Under the pieces are notes generated by a model. That model had not been told where the DNA came from. It ran no database searches and saw only the letters and a list, made by a program, of their open reading frames with translations. A program made the position numbers and the translations under genes. Below are positions 9,283-18,405 of a stretch of 64,000 nt of DNA, one piece after another. Origin of the DNA: Teredinibacter franksiae (lineage in GTDB: Bacteria; Pseudomonadota; Gammaproteobacteria; Pseudomonadales; Cellvibrionaceae); NCBI RefSeq assembly GCF_014218805.1, contig NZ_JACJUV010000001.1:2740501-2804500 (forward strand), in the 5' to 3' direction. Within the stretch, counting starts at the first letter, position 1; each line of letters opens with the position of its first letter.

Positions 9283-9661
9283 GGTTGAGGTTAAGTGTGT
9301 GTTCTTTAATCTACCGAGTAACACATGCGGCTAGCATTCGCGCCTTATTCTAAGGCGTAACACCTGACTGTCGCTGTTGCGTATCGTTACCAGGGGGTAA
9401 CTAACTTACGGAGCAATAGCAATTTAAGACCTTTACGTACTGTGCCCATTCAGTCACTCCCGCGAACGCGGGAGGTTGGTGTTATGGGGGCCTTAGGGAG
9501 CAATGAAAAATAGATATCCGCGTTCGCGTGTATGACCGAGACTTGAGCGTTAACTGAACTCACTCAATGCAACCGCGCTCCGTGCGCAGGGATAGTAAAA
9601 GCCACTAAGCCTATTCCGGCGCTAGTGTGCTCTAAGGAGCATGCCAAGAATCCAGAATCCA
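9283..9661. other. gene-free intergenic stretch with a REP-like palindrome
   Basis: No credible gene. The clearest structure is the near-perfect palindrome CTCCCGCGAACGCGGGAG at about 9457-9474, a type that recurs between genes in many gammaproteobacteria. It lies between two convergent genes (DUF2264 on plus, engB on minus) and has no T run on either side. Confidence 0.5.
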
Positions 9662-10324
9662 TTACCCCTGCTCGTCGGTGGGTGGCGCGTCCGTGGGTTG
9701 CTCAGCTTCGGGTTTCAGAACTAGCCAGGCTTTTAAAACTTTCTCCAATTCCTTTACGCCGTCGCCTTTTAACGCTGAAAAGGTTTGCGCGGTAACCAAG
9801 TCTTCTACATTGGCTTTCTTTAAATGGCGGCACAGGTCTAACAGTGTGCTTTTGGCGGCGCCGCGCTTAAGTTTGTCAGACTTGGTAAGCAGCACATGTA
9901 CGCGCATCTCGGCTTCGACTGCCCAGTTAATCATCATGGTGTCGAATTCCTGCAGCGGGTGGCGTATATCCATCAGCAGTATTAGCCCCGCAAGGGACTC
10001 GCGCTTGTGCAGGTATTCAGACAGGTGCTCCTGCCATTTCTTCTTCGTGGCCAGGGGTACCTTGGCATAGCCATAGCCGGGCAAGTCGACGAGGCGTTGC
10101 TGACCATCGTCATCGAGATTGAAAAAGTTAATCAGCTGTGTGCGGCCAGGGGTTTTACTGGTTCGCGCGAGCTTATTGTTTTCCGTAAGGCGGTTTATGG
10201 CGCTGGATTTACCCGCATTGGAGCGACCCGCAAAAGCGACTTCGGCCCCCGTTTCGGCTGGGCATTCTTTCAAGCTAGGGGCGCTGGTTAAAAATTGAGC
10301 TGTTCGGAAGTGTATTTCCGTCAT
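9662..10324 (-). CDS. engB: ribosome biogenesis GTP-binding protein YihA/YsxC
   Basis: A 220-residue circularly ordered small GTPase needed for 50S subunit assembly. G motifs are visible: [10 protein letters not shown] (P-loop, about residue 32), a Thr-rich switch [25 protein letters not shown] (G3, about 78) and LTKSDKL (G4, about 146). A proline- and acid-rich tail (about 200-220) goes beyond the usual core. It is transcribed divergently from cytochrome c4, as in Pseudomonas-type genomes, with the shared control region 10325-10480. Identity is secure. Confidence 0.95.
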   Translation of the reverse strand: MTEIHFRTAQFLTSAPSLKECPAETGAEVAFAGRSNAGKSSAINRLTENNKLARTSKTPGRTQLINFFNLDDDGQQRLVDLPGYGYAKVPLATKKKWQEHLSEYLHKRESLAGLILLMDIRHPLQEFDTMMINWAVEAEMRVHVLLTKSDKLKRGAAKSTLLDLCRHLKKANVEDLVTAQTFSALKGDGVKELEKVLKAWLVLKPEAEQPTDAPPTDEQG

Positions 10325-10480
10325 AGTATCGTCTTCTAATTCAAGTACAGAAGTAAGAAAGGTGAGTTACCGGTGGACAATGTATATAATGCCGCTACTT
10401 TTGATAGGGGCTGCATGCAATGGGGTGCCATTCTAGCATCGCCTTAAAAGAAACTTCGACGAGCAATAACGGATAAAACA

Positions 10481-11128
10481 ATGAAGAACCTAGTTTGCAC
10501 CACTTTGATGTCTCTTAGCCTCCTCGCTGCGGCCGGTTACGTGAACGCAGCTGGTGATGCCGCCAAGGGCGAAAAACTGGTTGCCGCCTGCGGCGCATGT
10601 CACGGTGCCGATGGTAATAGTGCACTCGCAGCCTTTCCAAAACTGGCGGGCCTGGGCGAGAAATACCTGCTTAACCAAATGATTGCGATCAAAAACAAGT
10701 CCCGTAACATTGCCGAAATGGCGGGTCAGCTAGATGCGCTGAGCGAGCAAGACCTCGCTAACATTGCCGCTTTCTACTCCAGCAAGCCCATGCAGCTCAG
10801 TGGTTCTAAAGAGCAGCAAGTGCAACTTAACTCTGGTTTAAAGGTAGACGGCTTGGCGCTGGGCGCTAAAGTCTTCCGCGGTGGCAACCATGAAAGTGGT
10901 GTTCCTGCCTGTACTGGCTGCCACTCACCTACCGGTTTAGGTAACGCTCCGGCGGGTTACCCTCGTTTGAGCGGCCAGCATGCAGATTACATCGCCAAGC
11001 AGCTGCGAGAATTCCGCGCCGGTAACCGCACCACCGATGGTGATTCCATGGTAATGCGTGGTGTTACCCAATACATGAGTGATGCCGAAATAGACGCCGT
11101 AGCCAATTTTATTGCCGGTTTGAATTGA
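10481..11128 (+). CDS. cytochrome c4 (di-heme, periplasmic)
   Basis: A 215-residue di-heme cytochrome c that carries electrons to terminal oxidases. A Sec signal peptide (about 1-24, ending VNAAG) precedes two class I cytochrome domains with heme motifs CGACH (about 37) and CTGCH (about 144). Axial methionines are likely in the NIAEMAGQ and DSMVMRGV stretches. Length and domain repeat fit the family. It is transcribed away from engB and is followed by a strong terminator at 11149-11172 and then dsbA. Confidence 0.93.
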   Translation: MKNLVCTTLMSLSLLAAAGYVNAAGDAAKGEKLVAACGACHGADGNSALAAFPKLAGLGEKYLLNQMIAIKNKSRNIAEMAGQLDALSEQDLANIAAFYSSKPMQLSGSKEQQVQLNSGLKVDGLALGAKVFRGGNHESGVPACTGCHSPTGLGNAPAGYPRLSGQHADYIAKQLREFRAGNRTTDGDSMVMRGVTQYMSDAEIDAVANFIAGLN

Positions 11129-11148
11129 AATAAATTTTAATGATGTGA

Positions 11149-11172
11149 AGGGCAGCAAGGCTGCCCTTTTTT
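11149..11172 (+). terminator. rho-independent terminator of the cytochrome c4 gene
   Basis: AGGGCAGC and GCTGCCCT pair as an 8-bp stem with a three-base loop, followed by a run of six T. Confidence 0.88.
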
Positions 11173-11261
11173 GTGGAATTTATTAAGTACCGACATGTCT
11201 CTATAATACTTTTGCCCTTAATAACGACAAGAAAATTCCCTTTGGGACTCAGGAGAACAAG

Positions 11262-12155
11262 ATGCGTATTCTCGCAGTAATCACTTTATCACTCAGTGTC
11301 TTCCTTATGGCCTGTGACAAACAGGAAGCAGCACCCGCCTCCGTCGCGGAACCAGCAGCGGCAGCACCCACAGTAGAACAGGCACCGGCGGCGCCAGCTT
11401 CATCGCAGGTTCCAGCAATAACCGATGCAGGCGCTACTGAAACAGCCACGCAGGCACAGGAAGCCGCAGTGGAGCAAGCCCAAGTCACTGTGGAGAAAAC
11501 CCAGGCTGCTGTAAAGCAGGTTGAAGACAAGGCGGCAGCTGTTCAGGCCAAAGCCCAAAACAATGCGGGCGCGGTTGTAAACCCCACCTACATCGAAGGT
11601 ACTCACTACGAAGTGCTGCCTACGCCGGTTAAAACCATAACCGGCAATAATGTAGAAGTGACGGAAGTATTCTCCTATGCGTGTATTCACTGCTACCACT
11701 TTGAAGCCGTTGCCAAGCAATGGAAAAATACAATGCCGCAGGGCGCTGAATTTGTTCAAACCCCAGCGTTGTTTAACAAAGCCTGGGCCTATTACGCGCG
11801 CATTTTTTACACAGCGAAAATACTGGATGTGCTAGACCCGGTACACGAAGAAGTCTTTAGAGCCATTCATGTGCAGCGCCAGCGTTTGGCCGATATGGAT
11901 GAACTCGCACCCATTTTTGCTAAAGCCGGTGTAGAGCGAGATATTCTCGAGTCAACCTTTGACTCCTTCGGTGTTACCAGTCAAGTTCAAATGGCCGACA
12001 AGCGTGTACGAGAAGGCTTTAAAACGGCCGGTACACCGGAGCTAATTGTTGATGGGCGTTACCGTATTACCTCTGGTTTGGCTGGCGATCACCCTACCAT
12101 GTTTAAAGTAGCCGACTTTCTGGTGGCAAAAGTTAAGCGCGAACGCGGGCTATAA
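11262..12155 (+). CDS. dsbA: DsbA-like thiol:disulfide oxidoreductase with lipobox and Ala-rich linker
   Basis: A periplasmic disulfide-forming thioredoxin-fold protein. It has 297 residues against about 210 for typical DsbA. The N-terminus is a lipoprotein signal with lipobox LMAC (Cys18), followed by an Ala/Glu/Gln-rich, probably coiled or flexible segment to about residue 100. The DsbA domain then carries the active site CIHC (about 141-144; most DsbA have CPHC) and a cis-proline region GTPELIV. The extension suggests a tethered enzyme that reaches away from the membrane; this is inference. AGGAG lies before the ATG. Placement between cytochrome c4 and a diguanylate cyclase matches related genomes. 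A perfect terminator follows at 12175-12199. Confidence 0.88.
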   Translation: MRILAVITLSLSVFLMACDKQEAAPASVAEPAAAAPTVEQAPAAPASSQVPAITDAGATETATQAQEAAVEQAQVTVEKTQAAVKQVEDKAAAVQAKAQNNAGAVVNPTYIEGTHYEVLPTPVKTITGNNVEVTEVFSYACIHCYHFEAVAKQWKNTMPQGAEFVQTPALFNKAWAYYARIFYTAKILDVLDPVHEEVFRAIHVQRQRLADMDELAPIFAKAGVERDILESTFDSFGVTSQVQMADKRVREGFKTAGTPELIVDGRYRITSGLAGDHPTMFKVADFLVAKVKRERGL

Positions 12156-12174
12156 AAGCTCAGCCGTGACATCA

Positions 12175-12199
12175 AACCCGGCAATTGCCGGGTTTTTTT
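12175..12199 (+). terminator. rho-independent terminator of dsbA
   Basis: The palindrome CCCGGCAATTGCCGGG is followed by seven T. It ends where a GTG-initiated longer reading of the next gene would begin, which argues against that earlier start. Confidence 0.9.
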
Positions 12200-12272
12200 G
12201 TGCCTGGAATTCCGGCTTGCCCAGCTTTGCCTATACTTTTGTGGGTACGTAAACACAGAGGCCAACAGACAG

Positions 12273-14036
12273 ATGGTTGAAATAGCGGGTAGCGGTTATA
12301 AAGATAAATACCTCCAGGCGTTAGACGATCAAGAGCGGCAGGAGAAACAGCTTAATTTTCAGCTGGACCTCATGCGCCGCACGCTTACCTATCTGGGCAG
12401 TGCCGCCCATGGTTTGGATAAAAAGCTGGATGCCGAATTACTGCTCCTAAAAGAGAAAATGCGCGGTGCTGCTGGGGTTCAAGTGGTAGAGCAGCTGGAG
12501 CGTGTACAACAAGCGGTAATGGCCTTCGAGCGCAACCGGGAGCACGAACATCAAGCCACTGTGGAGAAAATGCGGGCACTGCTACTGGGTTATTTGGCGT
12601 TAAAACTGCCAGCCGAGCTAAGCGATAAAGTTCGCGCTTTTAGCGGCAACCTACAACAGGCTATTAGCTCCTATCGTCACTATCCACGGGTGCTGGGGGA
12701 GCTTACCCTGTTACAAAAATCGGCTTTGCAAGCGGCCATGAACCCTGCCGAGTCATTTTTTGAACGCCTGAAGGGCGGTCGTACACTGAGTGCCCGTGAA
12801 GGCCCAGTGGAAGACAAGCAAGTACCCGCAAGCAAACGCCAGCATCAGCCAGACGCCCCAATAGAGCCCGAAAACCTGCAACTAGATGCCCGCGATCAAG
12901 CCGTGGAACACAGCGTGGCGCCCAGTTTACACACGAGTCGGCATGTGGGTAATAAGCTTAATGAAGACGATTACGACGCGGTTGCAGCGCGTATTGCCAT
13001 GACGCTCAGAGAGCTGGTAGAAAATATTGAGCCCAACGATATTATTCGTCATCGCGTCGATATGGTTAGCGCGCGTATCGAGCGCGGTATGGATTGGTTT
13101 TCGTTGTCCGTCACCCTGGAAGATATTCGCGATATTCTCATGCAACGCTATTTGGATGTCGATCGTGAATTTAGCCAATATCTGCAAGATGTCAATAAAG
13201 AGCTGTTGACCATAAGTGACACCCTAAGCACAGCGCTGGAGCGCGAAGCCAGAGCTAATTCTCACGCAACGGAATTGTCTGAGGCGGTGAATTCAGAAAT
13301 GCAAAAGATCCAGACGAGCATGACGGCTTCCACCTCGCTGGATAACATGAAAATCTCAGTCAACAGTCACCTTTCTATTATTCAGGCGGCGTTACAGGAT
13401 TATCGCGCGGTACAGCAGCAAGACACCGACTCCGTTACCAATGAGCTGAAAAAGCTTTTATCAAAAGTAGAGGCGATTGAGGTAGAGTCATCCAAAACCA
13501 AAGAGTTACTGGAAGAGGAGCGCTACAAAGCTACCCACGATACGCTCACCGGCCTGCCGAATAGAGAGGCCTACAATGAACGCGCATTTCACGAATTGCA
13601 GCGTTTTAAACGCTATGAGCGGCCGCTAACCATGGCCGTGTGTGATATCGATTTTTTTAAAAAAATAAACGACAACTACGGCCATCAATCCGGTGACAAG
13701 GTGATTAAATTAATCGCCAAGCTTATTTTTACTCGCCTGCGCGAAGTGGATTTCGCCGGGCGCTATGGCGGTGAAGAATTTGTTTTGTTAATGCCCGAAA
13801 CCTCCCCCGAATCCGCCCAAATTGTGTTGGAAAAAATCCGCAAAACCATTGCCAAAGCCGCTTTTCGCTTTAAAGAAAAACCGGTGAGTATCACTATATC
13901 GTTTGGGCTTGCCGGGTTTGAAAAAGAGGACACCGTAGAGTCCGTTTTTGAGCGTGCCGACAAAGCACTTTATCAAGCGAAAGAGCAGGGCCGTAATCGC
14001 TGCATCATATATGACCCTTCAATGGCATCGGCTTAG
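12273..14036 (+). CDS. diguanylate cyclase (GGDEF) with long helical N-terminal region
   Basis: Makes cyclic di-GMP from two GTP. The 587-residue reading starts at ATG 12273 (MVEIAGSGYKDKYLQ). The frame is open up to a GTG at 12198, but that start falls in the dsbA terminator. Residues 1 to about 400 are soluble and largely helical with heptad-like stretches (a coiled-coil sensory region, no transmembrane segment), including two related blocks resembling PilZ-free cytoplasmic DGC inputs. The GGDEF domain covers about 420-580 with DTLTGLPNREAYNER, CDIDFFKKINDNYGH and the active GGEEF motif near 499. The inhibitory I-site RxxD (REVD) lies five residues upstream, so product feedback is expected. 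Confidence 0.9.
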   Translation: MVEIAGSGYKDKYLQALDDQERQEKQLNFQLDLMRRTLTYLGSAAHGLDKKLDAELLLLKEKMRGAAGVQVVEQLERVQQAVMAFERNREHEHQATVEKMRALLLGYLALKLPAELSDKVRAFSGNLQQAISSYRHYPRVLGELTLLQKSALQAAMNPAESFFERLKGGRTLSAREGPVEDKQVPASKRQHQPDAPIEPENLQLDARDQAVEHSVAPSLHTSRHVGNKLNEDDYDAVAARIAMTLRELVENIEPNDIIRHRVDMVSARIERGMDWFSLSVTLEDIRDILMQRYLDVDREFSQYLQDVNKELLTISDTLSTALEREARANSHATELSEAVNSEMQKIQTSMTASTSLDNMKISVNSHLSIIQAALQDYRAVQQQDTDSVTNELKKLLSKVEAIEVESSKTKELLEEERYKATHDTLTGLPNREAYNERAFHELQRFKRYERPLTMAVCDIDFFKKINDNYGHQSGDKVIKLIAKLIFTRLREVDFAGRYGGEEFVLLMPETSPESAQIVLEKIRKTIAKAAFRFKEKPVSITISFGLAGFEKEDTVESVFERADKALYQAKEQGRNRCIIYDPSMASA

Positions 14037-14085
14037 GGCATAATAGCGGCTACAAAAGCCACCGCCGTTATTTGCCATAGCTACC

Positions 14086-14871
14086 ATGCCCATTGTTCAC
14101 ACGCCCCAGGTGTTAGTTTGTTACTGCGCCACAACCGATATAGCCCCGCCTGCTGAGGCAGAAATTGCTGCACTGCTTGACTTAGAAGAGCAGGAGCGCT
14201 ACCAACGTATGCGCCCACCGGTGGCTTTGCGGTTTTTTCAGGGGCGACGCATGGTACGTCAGCTGTTGGCACAAAAACTCTATTGCGATGCGCAAACACT
14301 GCGTTTTACCTATAGCGAAAACGGCAAGCCTGGCTTGGCGTGCGAAAGCCCTTGGCGGTTCAGTATCTCCCATTGTGATACCGCCGTTGTCGTCGCAATA
14401 GGCACTGTCGAGCTAGGCGTGGATGTAGAAGCCATTCATCGCCAGCGAGGCAAGTTGGCGCCCCCTTGGCGTAAACCACAGAATTTTATGCATGCGTACA
14501 ACGCTAAGCAGGTGGAGCGGTGCGGGAGTGATGGCGAAAAAGCCCGTCTTTTCACCGTGTTCTGGACGATGATGGAAAGCCAGGTGAAATTAGCCGATTC
14601 GAGTATTTTTCGGGCCAGTAAACATTTGGCGATAACCCTACAGCCCCAAGGCGGTAACAGTTGGGGAACAGTGACCGAACAGGCTCGTGAATACGCTGGC
14701 GGAGACTGTTACTGGTGGAGTTACGAGGGCTTGGATAAAGCCGGTGGCGATATTGTTTCACTAGCGCTACGCGAACGGGGTGCAAAGGTTGAGCTGTTGC
14801 AGTGGAGCAAAGCGGGAGCGGTGTTGCCAGCGCCTTTACTCGCGATTGTTAGTCCGCCAATAAAGAATTAA
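14086..14871 (+). CDS. 4'-phosphopantetheinyl transferase family protein (Sfp-like)
   Basis: A 261-residue Sfp/Gsp-type enzyme that would load the phosphopantetheine arm from coenzyme A onto carrier proteins. Visible motifs are GRRMVRQLLA, FSISHCD (about 93), the magnesium-binding GVDVEAI (about 110) and the third motif FWTMMESQVKL (about 163). In most active enzymes the third motif reads W-x-x-KE-x-x-x-K; here the first lysine is methionine (ME), while the glutamate and the last lysine remain. Activity is likely but not certain. Its 3' end overlaps the convergent response regulator gene by 23 bases. No carrier-protein gene lies nearby. Confidence 0.82.
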   Translation: MPIVHTPQVLVCYCATTDIAPPAEAEIAALLDLEEQERYQRMRPPVALRFFQGRRMVRQLLAQKLYCDAQTLRFTYSENGKPGLACESPWRFSISHCDTAVVVAIGTVELGVDVEAIHRQRGKLAPPWRKPQNFMHAYNAKQVERCGSDGEKARLFTVFWTMMESQVKLADSSIFRASKHLAITLQPQGGNSWGTVTEQAREYAGGDCYWWSYEGLDKAGGDIVSLALRERGAKVELLQWSKAGAVLPAPLLAIVSPPIKN

Positions 14872-15238
14872 TAAGCGCAATAAGCTCGGTTTCGTCTACG
14901 GGCTTGGTTGCCAGGCCATTTACGCCAGAGGCGAGAATATCTTCCCGTTCACCGTGAACGGCATGTGCCGTCAGTGCTAGTACGGGCAGTTTTGCTAAAT
15001 GTGGTGATTGGCGAATTTTTCGCGTGGCTTCTTTACCATCCATGCCAGGCAGTGAAATATCCATAAGTACAATATCGAAACGCGATATTTCTAGTAATTC
15101 CAAACCTTCTTCAGCAGAATCAACACATGTGGCCTTAAACCCGTGATCTTCGAGTATCCAGGTGGCTAGTTGTTGGTTGTCAGGGTTGTCTTCAACAACC
15201 AATACCGTACGACTCGTTTGGTTTAAAACTGTAGACAT
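14849..15238 (-). CDS. single-domain response regulator (CheY-like receiver)
   Basis: A 129-residue receiver domain without an output domain. The acidic pair is in VVEDNPDNQ, the phospho-acceptor Asp in IVLMDISLPGMDG (about 63), the switch Thr in LALTAHA (about 92) and the conserved Lys in ATKPVD (about 113). These match receivers that serve hybrid kinases. I choose ATG 15238 (MSTVLNQ); an in-frame ATG at 15256 adds six residues. No kinase is adjacent, so it is an orphan here. It overlaps the end of the convergent transferase gene by 23 bases. Confidence 0.9.
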   Translation of the reverse strand: MSTVLNQTSRTVLVVEDNPDNQQLATWILEDHGFKATCVDSAEEGLELLEISRFDIVLMDISLPGMDGKEATRKIRQSPHLAKLPVLALTAHAVHGEREDILASGVNGLATKPVDETELIALINSLLAD

Positions 15239-15437
15239 AACGTAAAACGGAACCACGTGTTTTTCTGGAGTTCTTTAAGAATAAACCATGAGAGCGAATA
15301 CTGCTGGTGGAATGTGTCGCTTAAAGTGGTATTGCCGTTATGAATAGAACGTACATCATTTATATGATCACTGATCACGCGGAGGCGTCTGCACTAGCGG
15401 TATAGTTAAGCAACCTAATAATAGCGGGGAGGCTGTT

Positions 15438-16514
15438 TTGGGCACGGATGACGATAAAAGTGAATTATTAAAACAATTAACTATTGATAGAAGCGAGCCA
15501 GAACCCTCTGGCTTTACGGGCTGGCAGCTGCTGGCAGCTACCACTGTGGCTGCTCTACTGGGGGCCTTTGTCGTGTATTTTCTCATTCCCAGGCAGACGG
15601 TATATCCGCCAGACATGGCCACCGAAGCAGCGGCTGTGTTAGCAGATAAAACCGCCAACATTGCGAGTTACAGCGCACCGTCAAATTCCCCTGTTAAGGA
15701 AGCTCGCGCACAAACCCGCGCACAAACCGATGCTATTTTAAACGCATCCGGTTATATCACCGCTCGAAGACTGGCCACCGTTTCAGCCGAAATAATGGGG
15801 TTGATTACGGAAGTTGCAGTGGATGAAGGCATGACCGTGGAGCAAGGCCAAATATTGGCGACGCTAGACGATTCAAAAGCGCAGGTTAATCTGCGCTTGG
15901 CACAGGCGCAGATGCAGTCGCAAAGCCAGAGGGTGCAAAGCGTTGTAACCGATTTGGAAGAATCGCAACGTGTACTCAGGCGTTTAGCAAAACTGGGTGA
16001 AGACAACTACGCCAGTGTCGCCCAGCGTACGCGTGCCCAAGCCAACGTTGCCAAATTAAAAGCGGCGCTTGCCAGCGCCCGTGCCGACCTTAATGTTTCA
16101 AGTTTGAATGTAGAGCGAACGCGTGAACAATTAGACGATCACACCATTCGTGCGCCCTTTGCCGGTGTGATCACTGTAAAAAACGCACAACCCGGTGAAA
16201 TTGTAGCGCCAGCCGCCGCCGGTGGTGGTTTTACACGTACGGGTATTTGCACGCTAGTGGATATGGGCTCACTGGAAATTGAAGTCGATGTTAACGAAGC
16301 CTATATTGGCCGCGTGCTACCGGGCCAAAAAGTGATTGCCAACCTAGATGCCTACCCCGAGTGGGATATTCCGGCCAGTGTCATAGCTATTATTCCCACA
16401 GCCGACCGCGCAAAGGCAACGGTGCGTGTGCGTATAAAAATAATCAACAGCGACAAACGGATTTTGCCCAACATGGGAGTCAAGGTGGCTTTCTACAGCC
16501 AAATAAACGAATAA
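15438..16514 (+). CDS. HlyD/MacA-type periplasmic adaptor subunit
   Basis: A 358-residue membrane-fusion protein. Residues about 24-46 form one transmembrane anchor (LLAATTVAALLGAFVVYFL). A lipoyl-like half-motif (AEIMGLITEVAVDEGMTVEQ) precedes a coiled-coil hairpin rich in Gln/Ala (about 150-225), followed by the second lipoyl half HTIRAPFAGVITVKNA and a beta-barrel. It should bridge the inner-membrane ABC permeases to an outer-membrane channel. The start is TTG at 15438 with GGGGAGG just upstream; no better ATG fits. It is the first gene of a tight operon with an ABC ATPase (29-base gap) and two FtsX-like permeases. No outer-membrane TolC gene is in the window. Confidence 0.88.
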   Translation: MGTDDDKSELLKQLTIDRSEPEPSGFTGWQLLAATTVAALLGAFVVYFLIPRQTVYPPDMATEAAAVLADKTANIASYSAPSNSPVKEARAQTRAQTDAILNASGYITARRLATVSAEIMGLITEVAVDEGMTVEQGQILATLDDSKAQVNLRLAQAQMQSQSQRVQSVVTDLEESQRVLRRLAKLGEDNYASVAQRTRAQANVAKLKAALASARADLNVSSLNVERTREQLDDHTIRAPFAGVITVKNAQPGEIVAPAAAGGGFTRTGICTLVDMGSLEIEVDVNEAYIGRVLPGQKVIANLDAYPEWDIPASVIAIIPTADRAKATVRVRIKIINSDKRILPNMGVKVAFYSQINE

Positions 16515-16543
16515 AAATATCCACTAGTAAGGAGCCCGTAACC

Positions 16544-17248
16544 GTGAGCAACGAAAATCTTTTTGAATTAAAAAGCATTGCCAAGCGATTTACCAAAGGT
16601 AAGGAAACGATCACCATCTTCGATAACCTGTGCATGGATATTGCCCGCGAACAATTTATTGCGATTATGGGCCCCTCGGGTTCAGGCAAAACCACACTGT
16701 TGAATATGCTCGGCGGTGTAGACCGACCAACCAGCGGTGAAATTTTATACGCGGGTCAGCCCATTCAAAACCTGGGTGAAAATGCACTGGCTAGCTGGCG
16801 GGCCGAAAATGTAGGCTTTATTTTCCAGTTTTACAATTTGATGCCCATGCTTAATGCGGCACAAAATGTAGAATTACCACTGCTGCTGAAAAAGCTCAGT
16901 AGTGCCGAGCGTAAGAAAAAAATAGATGCTGCCTTAACACTGGTTGGCCTTGGCGACCGGGCCAAACACAAGCCCGATGAACTGTCGGGCGGCCAGCAGC
17001 AGCGAGTAGCCATTGCCCGTGCGATAGTTTCAGACCCAAAACTTTTACTTTGTGACGAGCCCACCGGCGACCTAGACCGTACAACGGCCACCGAAGTGTT
17101 GCAAACCCTCCAATTGTTGAATAAAGAATTTGGTAAAACCATCGTTATGGTTACCCACGACCCGGCTGCTGCAGAGTTTTCCAATATGCAGCTGCATCTG
17201 GATAAAGGCGAATTTATTGAACAACAGAATAGTGAGACAGTGGCATGA
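16544..17248 (+). CDS. ABC transporter ATP-binding protein (MacB/LolD type)
   Basis: A 234-residue ATPase that powers the FtsX-like permeases encoded next. It shows Walker A GPSGSGKTT (about 45), a Q-loop FIFQFYNLMP, signature LSGGQQQR (about 147), Walker B LLLCDEPTGDLD (about 167) and the H-loop VTHDP. The start is GTG at 16544 with AAGGAG upstream; the frame is open further upstream inside the adaptor gene, but those residues do not resemble an ABC N-terminus. Its stop overlaps the ATG of the following permease (ATGA), which couples translation. The substrate is unknown; MacB/LolD-type units move peptides, lipoproteins or siderophores mechanically across the periplasm. Confidence 0.94.
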   Translation: MSNENLFELKSIAKRFTKGKETITIFDNLCMDIAREQFIAIMGPSGSGKTTLLNMLGGVDRPTSGEILYAGQPIQNLGENALASWRAENVGFIFQFYNLMPMLNAAQNVELPLLLKKLSSAERKKKIDAALTLVGLGDRAKHKPDELSGGQQQRVAIARAIVSDPKLLLCDEPTGDLDRTTATEVLQTLQLLNKEFGKTIVMVTHDPAAAEFSNMQLHLDKGEFIEQQNSETVA

Positions 17249-18402
17249 ACAGCGTAACTTTAGTGCGTAAAAATCTAACGCGAAACAAGTTACGACTATC
17301 GCTCAACTGCTTCGCTATATTTATTGCATTTTTGTTGTTCGGTTCTCTTGGCGCCATAAAAAATGCGTTCGAATCGGGAATTGAAGTAGCAGCCGCTGAC
17401 CGGCTAATGGTCGTCAATAAAATTAACTTCACGCAAACGTTACCGATTGCCTATGTCAACAAGATACGCGCAGTGGAGGGTGTAAAGCACGCTACCTGGG
17501 CCAACTGGTTTGGCGGTTATTACCAAGAGCCAGCCAACCAGTTAATGACCTTCGCCGTAGACCCGGCTTCCTACTTTGACGTTTACGATGATCTGCTTCT
17601 TTCCGAAGAGGCACTGAGCAATTGGCAAAAAGACCGTCAGGGAATATTGGTGGGGGAACGCATTGCACTAGCTCGCGGATGGAAAGTGGGTGATAGAATT
17701 CCAGTTTCGTCGAATATATTTTCTCAGCAAAATGGCAGCAGTACGTGGGAGTTCAATATTTCGGGTATTTTCAAACCTGAAAACCCGCAAACCGATACCT
17801 CCTACACGTTAATTCATTACAAATATTTTATGGAAACGCAGGTATGGGGCGGCGACTGGATTGGCTGGGTGCCGCTGAGCACAGACGACCCAATGATAAA
17901 CGAAGAGGTGATGAACGCTATCGATAATATGTTTGCCAACTCGCCGGCAGAAACAGAAACCTCAACAGAAGCGCAATTCGGTAAAGCTTTTATCGAACAA
18001 ATTGGCGATATAGGCTTCATTATTATGTCGGTGGTAATGTCTGCATTTTTTACCATTCTGCTAATTGTGGGCAATTCCATGTGGCAGTCCATTCGTGAGC
18101 GTACCAACGAAATTGCCGTGCTAAAAACCATAGGCTTTACCGCCAACAAAGTTTTTTCCATGGTGCTTGCCGAATCATTTCTACTGGCAACTATAGGCGG
18201 CCTGCTGGGGCTGTTGATGGCATGGGTATTGGTTATGGGCATCGCGCCGCTTACGCAAAGCTTCCTTCCTGCGCTGGTTTTGGGGAAAAGTGTCTTTCTT
18301 GCTGGCTTGGTTTTCATTGCCATACTGGGTTTTGTTACCGGCATCGTGCCCGCGTGGCAGGCGATGAAACTCAACACCATTGATGCACTTAACAGGAGAT
18401 AG
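17245..18402 (+). CDS. FtsX-like ABC permease 1 (MacB type)
   Basis: A 385-residue permease with the FtsX/MacB layout: one N-terminal membrane segment (about 13-35, LNCFAIFIAFLLFGSLG), a large periplasmic core domain, then three C-terminal membrane segments (about 252-275, 305-335 and 350-370). IRERTNEIAVLKTIGF, just after the second segment, is the typical coupling-helix region. It overlaps the ATPase gene by four bases and is followed four bases later by a second permease, so the transporter is probably a heterodimer. The conserved GLLGLLMAWVL segment supports the family. Confidence 0.92.
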   Translation: MNSVTLVRKNLTRNKLRLSLNCFAIFIAFLLFGSLGAIKNAFESGIEVAAADRLMVVNKINFTQTLPIAYVNKIRAVEGVKHATWANWFGGYYQEPANQLMTFAVDPASYFDVYDDLLLSEEALSNWQKDRQGILVGERIALARGWKVGDRIPVSSNIFSQQNGSSTWEFNISGIFKPENPQTDTSYTLIHYKYFMETQVWGGDWIGWVPLSTDDPMINEEVMNAIDNMFANSPAETETSTEAQFGKAFIEQIGDIGFIIMSVVMSAFFTILLIVGNSMWQSIRERTNEIAVLKTIGFTANKVFSMVLAESFLLATIGGLLGLLMAWVLVMGIAPLTQSFLPALVLGKSVFLAGLVFIAILGFVTGIVPAWQAMKLNTIDALNRR

Positions 18403-18405
18403 ATT

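Noticed and set aside
12198..12272. Longer diguanylate cyclase starting at GTG 12198
   Set aside because: The extra codons begin in the dsbA terminator tail and have no ribosome binding site; ATG 12273 gives a sensible start.
16361..16543. Longer ABC ATPase starting inside the adaptor gene
   Set aside because: The extension overlaps the adaptor frame by about 150 bases, and its residues do not resemble an ABC protein.
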